DNA of 13,228 nt from Treponema sp. (lineage in GTDB: Bacteria; Spirochaetota; Spirochaetia; Treponematales; Treponemataceae), in the NCBI GenBank assembly GCA_016297405.1, contig JAEDGP010000051.1, forward strand, positions 1 to 13,228, in the 5' to 3' direction. Numbering within the stretch: position 1 is the stretch's first letter; the number at the start of each line of letters is the position of its first letter. A program made the translations under genes and the position numbers. Under the pieces are notes generated by a model. The model worked only from the letters and a program-made list of their open reading frames with translations. It did not search any database and had not been told where the DNA came from. Of the stretch, positions 1 through 4,532 are shown piece after piece.

Positions 1-19
1 GTAGCAGTCATTTCGACGA

Positions 20-65
20 GTGGTTCCTGAGCCTGTCGAAGGGTGGTTCCTGAGCTTGTCGAAGG
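20..65. repeat. Tandem pair of 23-bp repeats
   Basis: Two adjacent 23-bp units (20-42 and 43-65) read GTGGTTCCTGAGC, then C or T, then TGTCGAAGG; they differ at that single base. An inverted partner of the unit end lies just upstream (TTCGAC at 12-17 against GTCGAA at 35-40). The second unit can also fold through TGAGC at 51-55 and GCTCA at 66-70. From general knowledge, this CCTGAGC-TGTCGAAGG core recurs as dispersed intergenic repeats in many bacterial genomes and yields spurious short ORFs containing SLSKG-like peptides, so the ORF crossing it is not a gene. The first copy lies close to the window edge, so the array may extend leftwards. Confidence 0.75.
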
Positions 66-154
66 GCTCAATGAGCGCTACACTCATTACTTATTGGACA
101 GCCTCTTTTTTTTCAGGCCTTAAAATTGGAGACCTTTTTCAGTGGCCTCGAATA

Positions 155-183
155 TTTCCGCAGCTTTTTTTTTGTGATATGCT
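155..183 (+). promoter_or_regulatory. Possible promoter of the MBL-fold gene
   Basis: An extended -10 (TG at 175-176, one base, TATGCT at 178-183) lies 17 bp after a poor -35 (TTTCCG, 155-160). Only six bases separate it from the ATG at 190, so the transcript would start at or next to the start codon. The -35 match is weak. The main support is that the same spacing recurs at other genes in this window. Confidence 0.35.
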
Positions 184-189
184 GGAAAT

Positions 190-1140
190 ATGGAAAAAAG
201 CTCAGCTATAAAACTTATGGACAAAGCCTATGTTATTCCCGGTGCAACAAACGTTGGATTGATTGCAAGCGGAAAAACAAAGAAAGCCTGGAACCTGTAT
301 CTTATTGACTCTGGAATGAATGACGAAGATGCAGAAAGAATTTATAACGAAATATGCCTTCTTTTCCCAGACGAAAAGGGCGGATTTTGTCTTAAAGCGA
401 TAATTAACACACATTCCCATGCAGACCATGCAGGCGGAAATGCTTTTTTTCAGAAAAAGTGTGGCTGCAAGATTTACATATCCTCAGGTGAAGCCGGAAG
501 CATCATGAACCCTTGGCTTCAGGGAGCAGTTTTTTCTGGTGGAAATCCACTTCCTGAACTTTCCGGATCATATCATCAATGCAAAGCCTCCATCCCAGAC
601 AAAATCCTCACAAAAGATTCGGTCATAGAGCTGTGCCAGAATGCAAGGATTTCATTCATAGATTTGAAAGGACACTACTTCGACATGCTTGGCGTAAAAT
701 ACACTGACAGAAACGGAAAGACTATGCTTTTTACAGGCGACGCTTTCTTTGGAAGGGAACACATAATGAAATACTGGATTCCCTACCTCTATGATGTAGG
801 CAAGTTTAAAGAATCCCTGGAAAGATTGAATTCCACGAACTGCAATTATTACATTCCAAGCCACGGAACAATCCTGAACAGAATTCAGGAAACCATTGAA
901 CTCAACACAATCGCCATTCTTTCTACAGAACATAGTGTATTGCACATACTTGAAAAAAAGGCCATGAGCGTAGAAGAATTAGTCAAGGAAGTGGCAGACC
1001 TGAACTGTATTCGAATGAAAAACGCCCAATATTTTCTGATAACAACTACAATTAAATCTTATCTGACATATCTTTTTCATCTTGGAAAAATCAAATACGA
1101 GACAGTCGACAATAAGATGACATGGAGCATTGTTAAATAG
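190..1140 (+). CDS. Metallo-beta-lactamase-fold hydrolase
   Basis: A 316-residue cytoplasmic protein of the metallo-beta-lactamase superfamily. The metal-binding motif HSHADH is at residues 75-80 (H75, H77, D79, H80). Further likely ligands are H162 in GHYFD, D184 in TGDAFFG and H225 in PSHGT, so a dinuclear zinc site appears complete. The usual GHTPG after the third strand is replaced by GHYFD. After about residue 240 there is a helical tail (VLHILEKK, SVEELVKEV, YLTYLFHLGKI) resembling the winged-helix-like C-terminus of LACTB2-type enzymes. Substrate cannot be assigned; thioester, phosphodiester or RNA hydrolysis are all possible. No Shine-Dalgarno precedes the ATG at 190. An in-frame ATG at 217 has no better context, and the protein homology-like region begins close to residue 11, so the start is slightly uncertain. 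It ends seven bases from the deoC stop on the other strand, with no terminator between. Confidence 0.88.
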   Translation: MEKSSAIKLMDKAYVIPGATNVGLIASGKTKKAWNLYLIDSGMNDEDAERIYNEICLLFPDEKGGFCLKAIINTHSHADHAGGNAFFQKKCGCKIYISSGEAGSIMNPWLQGAVFSGGNPLPELSGSYHQCKASIPDKILTKDSVIELCQNARISFIDLKGHYFDMLGVKYTDRNGKTMLFTGDAFFGREHIMKYWIPYLYDVGKFKESLERLNSTNCNYYIPSHGTILNRIQETIELNTIAILSTEHSVLHILEKKAMSVEELVKEVADLNCIRMKNAQYFLITTTIKSYLTYLFHLGKIKYETVDNKMTWSIVK

Positions 1141-1147
1141 AGAAGAT

Positions 1148-1900
1148 TCAGTCCCAGCGAGGAACCTTTACAGACTCGTCCCAGGAATCGATAATCTGCA
1201 CACCACTGGATGTACCGATTCTGTTGGCCCCACTGGCAAGCATATTGAGGCAGTTTTTTGCATTTCTGATGCCACCCGAGGCTTTTACTCCAAAAGAAGG
1301 GCCAACAACAGTGCGCATAAGCTCCACGTGATGGACTGAAGCACCATTGGAAAGCAGCTGCCCGTCAACCCCTTTAGGCATTGCAAACCCTGTAGAAGTC
1401 TTCACAAAGTCAGCTCCAGCCCTTACAGCACATTGACAACATGTCTGGATAGTCTGATCATCAAGATAACATGTTTCAAGAATGACTTTTACAGTTATTT
1501 TTCTTCCGCATTTCTGCCCGGCCTGAGAAGCTGCGTGCACAACAGCTGAAATATCCAGTTCGATTTCACTGAACCGGCAATCAAGAGCTGCGCCCACATT
1601 GATAACCATATCAACCTCACTGGCACCATTAGCTACGGCCACAAGAGTTTCATTCGCTTTATCAACAGAAGTTGTACTTCCAAGAGGAAAGCCAATTACG
1701 GTGCAAACCTTCACATCACTACCACTCAATTCACTATAAGCCAGAGGAACGTATATTGGATTTACACATACAGAAGCAAAGCTGTATTTCTTTGCTTCTG
1801 AACAAAGTTTTACTATATCTTTAATACCCGCACACTGAGAAAGCATAGTGTGATCAATCATTGATGCCAACAATTCTTTAGTCATGGTCACATTATACAT
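1148..1900 (-). CDS. deoC: Deoxyribose-phosphate aldolase (DERA)
   Basis: Catalyses reversible cleavage of 2-deoxyribose-5-phosphate to acetaldehyde and glyceraldehyde-3-phosphate, the last step of deoxyribonucleoside catabolism. The protein is 250 residues, typical of bacterial DERA. It shows the TIM-barrel class I aldolase signatures: EVDMVINVGA (D97), TVKVILET (K138), the Schiff-base lysine K167 in ADFVKTSTGF, and K206 in FGVKASGGIR. The ATG at 1900 is chosen over the longer in-frame ATG at 1930 because the purine-rich GAGGAAAGGA lies just upstream of 1900 and DERA proteins normally begin near this point. The first ten residues of the longer version (PVVEERKNP) are simply the translated leader and ribosome-binding site. 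No other nucleoside-catabolism gene is adjacent. It is divergent from the ferredoxin gene and converges on the MBL-fold gene. Confidence 0.96.
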   Translation of the reverse strand: MYNVTMTKELLASMIDHTMLSQCAGIKDIVKLCSEAKKYSFASVCVNPIYVPLAYSELSGSDVKVCTVIGFPLGSTTSVDKANETLVAVANGASEVDMVINVGAALDCRFSEIELDISAVVHAASQAGQKCGRKITVKVILETCYLDDQTIQTCCQCAVRAGADFVKTSTGFAMPKGVDGQLLSNGASVHHVELMRTVVGPSFGVKASGGIRNAKNCLNMLASGANRIGTSSGVQIIDSWDESVKVPRWD

Positions 1901-1996
1901 GGGATTTTTCCTTTCCTCAACAACCGGCAAACCAAAGCATCATAGATAACAGGATGTTCTTGACGTGCAGGCCCTATAAATTGCATTTTGTTTTAC

Positions 1997-2025
1997 TTGA
2001 TAATTTAAAATCAGTGTTGTAAAAT
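1997..2025 (+). promoter_or_regulatory. Promoter of the ferredoxin gene
   Basis: TTGATA (1997-2002), a 17-bp spacer and TAAAAT (2020-2025) form a near-consensus housekeeping promoter. Transcription would begin near 2032, leaving about 20 bases of leader that carry the Shine-Dalgarno TAGGAG at 2041-2046. Confidence 0.75.
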
Positions 2026-2052
2026 TATGCATCCCAATTTTAGGAGAACACA

Positions 2053-2223
2053 ATGGCTTACAAAATTGACGCAGACAAATGCGTAAACTGCGGTGCTTGC
2101 GAATCAGATTGTCCAGTTTCTGCAATTTCAGAAAATGGTGACAAGCGCACTATCGATGCTGACAAATGCATCAGCTGCGGAACATGTGCTGGTACATGTC
2201 CTGCAGAAGCTATTTCTGAATAG
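2053..2223 (+). CDS. 2[4Fe-4S] ferredoxin
   Basis: A 56-residue small electron carrier of the clostridial-type bacterial ferredoxin family. Two CxxCxxCxxxCP motifs are intact: C10, C13, C16, C20 and C39, C42, C45, C49, each followed by proline. The two halves (DADKCVNCGACESDCPVSAIS and DADKCISCGTCAGTCPAEAIS) show the internal duplication typical of this family. The protein carries low-potential electrons between enzymes such as pyruvate:ferredoxin oxidoreductase and hydrogenases, which fits an anaerobic fermenter; the actual partners are not visible here. The start is well supported by TAGGAG seven bases upstream. It is a single-gene transcription unit bracketed by its own promoter and terminator, which suggests high, constitutive expression. 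Confidence 0.97.
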   Translation: MAYKIDADKCVNCGACESDCPVSAISENGDKRTIDADKCISCGTCAGTCPAEAISE

Positions 2224-2238
2224 CAATATTCAAAACCT

Positions 2239-2273
2239 GGGTGCCCTGTCTTTTGACTTCTGGCACCCTTTTT
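2239..2273 (+). terminator. Rho-independent terminator of the ferredoxin gene
   Basis: A perfect 7-bp GC-rich stem, GGGTGCC (2239-2245) with GGCACCC (2262-2268), is followed by five T residues and more T-rich sequence. The 16-base loop contains a secondary GTC-TTTT-GAC hairpin. The T-run ends only seven bases before the start codon of the next gene. Confidence 0.85.
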
Positions 2274-2280
2274 ATTTTCA

Positions 2281-3255
2281 ATGAAATCCACAGAAAAAAA
2301 ACGCTTTTTAGATGTGCTGTTTTTTGTGATATTCGCCTGTTTTGGATGGCAGGCTTTTTGTCAGGATAACAAACTCAAGATCAGCATAAACCCGCAAAAC
2401 CTTCCTCTGATACATAAACTTGGAAAAAACAAGGATCAGGTTTTTGCACAGTGCATACAGACAGTAAATGAAAACAAAAAGAATATCCGCAGCAACAGGG
2501 ATTTGTACATAGAATTCTTCAGGTTCATTCCAGACCAGAACGATTCCTCTATGGATCTGTACAGGATATGCGCTGCATTCAACGTCCCATATGACACCAT
2601 CGCTTCTTTAAACTGCATTGAAAATCCAAATGAAAACCTTGGAAACAAAACATTGGTAATTCCTGCTTTCGACGGAGTTTTTGTTCCTCTTGCCCCAACC
2701 TCACCAATTGAAATACTGAATTTCAAAGAAATGGAAAGCAGGAAAAACATTCCTTACAAGATGACGTTCAATTTGAACGGCAGGGATTTCTACCTCTTTC
2801 CGGGAGATTGCCGCTATTCTCCTGCCGCCAGGGCATTTTTCGTTGATTCCGTTTTCCGTCTGCCATTGGAACAGACTCGAGTCACATCTGAATTTGGATT
2901 TAGGAAAAGCCCTGTGTATCACACATGGAAAATGCACAATGGCATCGATTTTGCAGCCCGGGAAGGCACAGAGGTCTATGCTGCAAAAGCAGGAACGGTT
3001 ACCCACTGCATAAATAACGATCCGATTTTCGGAAACTATATAATTATAAGCCACGATAGCACCACAACTACAGTTTATGCCCATCTTTCAAAAATCATTG
3101 TAAAAAGGAATCAGGTGGTAAAAGGCGGACAGCAGATTGCTCTTTCGGGCTCTTCGGGAGCATGCACGGGCCCTCATCTTCATTTTGAAATAAGAACCAG
3201 CAAGGGAGCGCAAGATCCTGCAAAAATTCTTTGGAAAAAAGGTAAACAAAACTGA
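2281..3255 (+). CDS. Secreted LysM / M23 peptidoglycan peptidase
   Basis: A 324-residue exported cell-wall hydrolase. Residues 1-28 are a signal sequence (KK basic start, hydrophobic FLDVLFFVIFACFGW). Its end, AFC-Q, could be a signal peptidase I site or a degenerate lipoprotein site. A LysM-like peptidoglycan-binding segment spans about 90-136 (MDLYRICAAFNVPYDTIASLN to LVIPAFDG). The peptidase M23 domain occupies about 195-316, with zinc ligands H219 and D223 (HNGIDF), catalytic H268 (YAHLS) and H299/H301 (GPHLHFE), all intact. It should cleave peptide cross-links, or it could act as a morphogenesis factor. No Shine-Dalgarno or clear promoter precedes the ATG, which follows the ferredoxin terminator almost directly. 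The signal sequence leaves little room for another start. The next gene is also an exported protein. Confidence 0.93.
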   Translation: MKSTEKKRFLDVLFFVIFACFGWQAFCQDNKLKISINPQNLPLIHKLGKNKDQVFAQCIQTVNENKKNIRSNRDLYIEFFRFIPDQNDSSMDLYRICAAFNVPYDTIASLNCIENPNENLGNKTLVIPAFDGVFVPLAPTSPIEILNFKEMESRKNIPYKMTFNLNGRDFYLFPGDCRYSPAARAFFVDSVFRLPLEQTRVTSEFGFRKSPVYHTWKMHNGIDFAAREGTEVYAAKAGTVTHCINNDPIFGNYIIISHDSTTTTVYAHLSKIIVKRNQVVKGGQQIALSGSSGACTGPHLHFEIRTSKGAQDPAKILWKKGKQN

Positions 3256-3261
3256 TTTTTA

Positions 3262-3290
3262 TTGAAAACAGAAGCTTTTATATATATATT
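3262..3290 (+). promoter_or_regulatory. Promoter of the PEGA-like gene
   Basis: TTGAAA (3262-3267), a 17-bp spacer and TATATT (3285-3290) each match the housekeeping consensus at five of six positions. It lies in the 46-base gap after the M23 gene. Transcription would start near 3297, leaving only about five bases before the ATG at 3302. Confidence 0.6.
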
Positions 3291-3301
3291 GAACATAGAA
3301 T

Positions 3302-4282
3302 ATGAAAATACACAAAATTTTCGCGATGATGACGATTTTTTCTCTTACGGCTTTGCCATTCTGGACAGAACAGTTCAGAGTAAGAAAGACACAAATCGTG
3401 GAAATTTCTGGAGACTCAGTAAAACAGCAATCGGTTACACTTGGTATAAACGATAGTCTTGGGATTATTGTGCCTGCTGACCTTTCATACCTTGAGGGAA
3501 TTGAGATAAACGTGAAGATTCCTTCTAAACTTTCTCAATGGAGAGATGCTGTAGCAGTTTCGCTTTATGATGACATAAAGCCATCCCCTTCCGCTGCACA
3601 AATCGACTACACCGGTAAACGAATTTTTGTAACCACCCTTCCAACAAAACTTTCCTGGATTTTTCAGATTCCCCTTAAAAAGACAAATTCCCTGAAGGAT
3701 AGCATTTACACAACAAAAGCCTCTGTTATTCCTGACATTTCGAAAAAATTCACATTCATCCGCTTTCAACCAGCCATGAAAGGAATGCCAGAAGACACAA
3801 TGTATTCCACTTTAGAAGTTACCGTCAAGCCTATTCTCATAAACAGGGGAAAACTCGTGGTTCATGCTCATAGCGAAGATGGACCTGTGGAAAAATATAA
3901 TCTTTTTATTGACGAAAAGCAGGTTTCTTCTGATTCAATGTTCCACATGCTCACTCCAGGTCTGCACAATATCGGGATCCAAACAGATGATTACAGAAGC
4001 GAAGTAATTTCTGTCATGATAGAACAGGCAAAAACAACAAATGCGGACTTTTCATTAAAAAGCCTTACTCCTACACTGAAACTTACAGCGCCAGATAATT
4101 CCCAGATATTCCTTGATGGCCAGGAAATTGAAGACCTGAACGAAGAAATGAACATCACCGAAGGCGAACATTCAATTCGCTGTCTTGTAGGTGGATATGA
4201 AATCATAAGGACAATCACTGTCAAAAAAGGTAAATCATATAAAGTAAATTTGGCCATCGATTTGCATATTACAGAAGAATAA
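3302..4282 (+). CDS. Exported protein with PEGA-like C-terminal repeats
   Basis: A 326-residue protein starting with a signal peptide or membrane anchor (residues 1-20, MKIHKIFAMMTIFSLTALPF), so it is probably periplasmic or envelope-attached. The middle part (about 25-180) is beta-rich and I do not recognise it. The C-terminal third contains two tandem PEGA-like segments: about 184-254 (KLVVHAHSEDGPVEKYNLFID, then LTPGLHNIGIQTDDYRSE) and about 258-320 (LKLTAPDNSQIFLDG, then ITEGEHSIRCLVGGYE). The pattern of a short strand, an I-x-D-G-type turn and pGxHxixxxxxgY is characteristic of PEGA domains, common surface or carbohydrate-associated modules in spirochaetes. The exact role is unknown. It lies 46 bases after the M23 gene with its own promoter and no Shine-Dalgarno, and may work with that peptidase at the cell wall. 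Confidence 0.82.
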   Translation: MKIHKIFAMMTIFSLTALPFWTEQFRVRKTQIVEISGDSVKQQSVTLGINDSLGIIVPADLSYLEGIEINVKIPSKLSQWRDAVAVSLYDDIKPSPSAAQIDYTGKRIFVTTLPTKLSWIFQIPLKKTNSLKDSIYTTKASVIPDISKKFTFIRFQPAMKGMPEDTMYSTLEVTVKPILINRGKLVVHAHSEDGPVEKYNLFIDEKQVSSDSMFHMLTPGLHNIGIQTDDYRSEVISVMIEQAKTTNADFSLKSLTPTLKLTAPDNSQIFLDGQEIEDLNEEMNITEGEHSIRCLVGGYEIIRTITVKKGKSYKVNLAIDLHITEE

Positions 4283-4312
4283 TCTTGTTGCCGCAAAAAA
4301 AAATCAATTTCT

Positions 4313-4334
4313 AAAAAAAAGCAAGTTTTTTTTT
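4313..4334 (+). terminator. Weak A/U-only hairpin after the PEGA-like gene
   Basis: Eight A residues (4313-4320), a GCAAG loop and nine T residues (4326-4334) could fold into an A-U hairpin ending in a T-run. It lacks GC pairs, so it would be a poor terminator, but it is the only candidate directly downstream of the gene ending at 4282. Confidence 0.35.
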
Positions 4335-4341
4335 AAATTTA

Positions 4342-4371
4342 TTCAAGATTTTGGCACCTATAGACGATAAT
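4342..4371 (+). promoter_or_regulatory. Candidate promoter of the small RNA
   Basis: TTCAAG (4342-4347), an 18-bp spacer and GATAAT (4366-4371) precede the structured segment. The predicted start is near 4378, exactly at the first base of the 11-bp hairpin. An alternative -10, TATAGA at 4359-4364, lacks a good -35. Confidence 0.45.
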
Positions 4372-4377
4372 AAAAGT

Positions 4378-4459
4378 ACCGGGAGCATATTCCCCTCCCA
4401 CCCATGTTCCCGGTTGCCTGATGGGCATTGGCACGGTTCATACCGTGCCTTTTTTTTTT
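4378..4459 (+). ncRNA. Candidate small RNA with a C-rich hairpin loop
   Basis: About 82 nt between two protein genes can fold into three consecutive hairpins. Hairpin 1 is 11 bp (4378-4388 with 4404-4414; ACCGGGAGCAT with ATGTTCCCGGT, one G-U pair) and presents a 15-nt loop, ATTCCCCTCCCACCC. Hairpin 2 is short (TGCC 4415-4418 with GGCA 4424-4427). Hairpin 3 is a strong intrinsic terminator. A promoter-like sequence is positioned to start the transcript at hairpin 1. No open reading frame of note is present. It lacks the conserved SRP RNA tetraloop motif and the tmRNA end, and I do not recognise it as a known family. Staphylococcal sRNAs with exposed UCCC loops pair with Shine-Dalgarno sequences; a similar role is inference here. 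Alternatively it could be the attenuated leader of the PBP gene that starts 74 bases downstream. Confidence 0.5.
4430..4459 (+). terminator. Strong Rho-independent terminator upstream of the PBP gene
   Basis: GGCACGG (4430-4436) pairs perfectly with CCGTGCC (4443-4449), extendable to 8 bp with a four-base loop, and is followed by ten T residues (4450-4459). It ends the candidate small RNA and any transcription reading through from the PEGA-like gene, so the PBP gene needs its own promoter. Confidence 0.9.
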
Positions 4460-4495
4460 CAGAAATTTCCTTTTCATGTCATATATAGAAGAACA

Positions 4496-4524
4496 TTGAC
4501 AAAACAAGCCTATTTCCATATTCT
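4496..4524 (+). promoter_or_regulatory. Promoter of the class A PBP gene
   Basis: A perfect -35 TTGACA (4496-4501), a 17-bp spacer and TATTCT (4519-4524). The predicted transcription start is about 4531, two bases before the ATG at 4533, and there is no Shine-Dalgarno. A later -10-like TATAAA (4524-4529) is spaced 22 bp from the -35, which is too far. Confidence 0.65.
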
Positions 4525-4532
4525 ATAAAAAT

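Noticed and set aside
20..211. Short plus-strand ORF across the 23-bp repeats
   Set aside because: Its N-terminus is only translated repeat (SLSKG-type peptide), a known source of spurious ORFs, and it overlaps the start of the MBL-fold gene.
1901..1930. Longer deoC start at 1930
   Set aside because: The extra codons translate the purine-rich ribosome-binding region; the ATG at 1900 has the proper Shine-Dalgarno spacing and matches normal DERA N-termini.
2058..2291. Minus-strand ORF antisense to the ferredoxin gene
   Set aside because: It is a shadow of the duplicated ferredoxin coding sequence, with no ribosome-binding site and no recognisable domain.
4352..4459. SRP (4.5S) RNA, tmRNA or 6S RNA
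   Set aside because: The conserved SRP domain IV motif (GGAA tetraloop with AGCAGC) is absent on both strands. There is no tRNA-like CCA end, and the length and central bubble do not fit 6S RNA.
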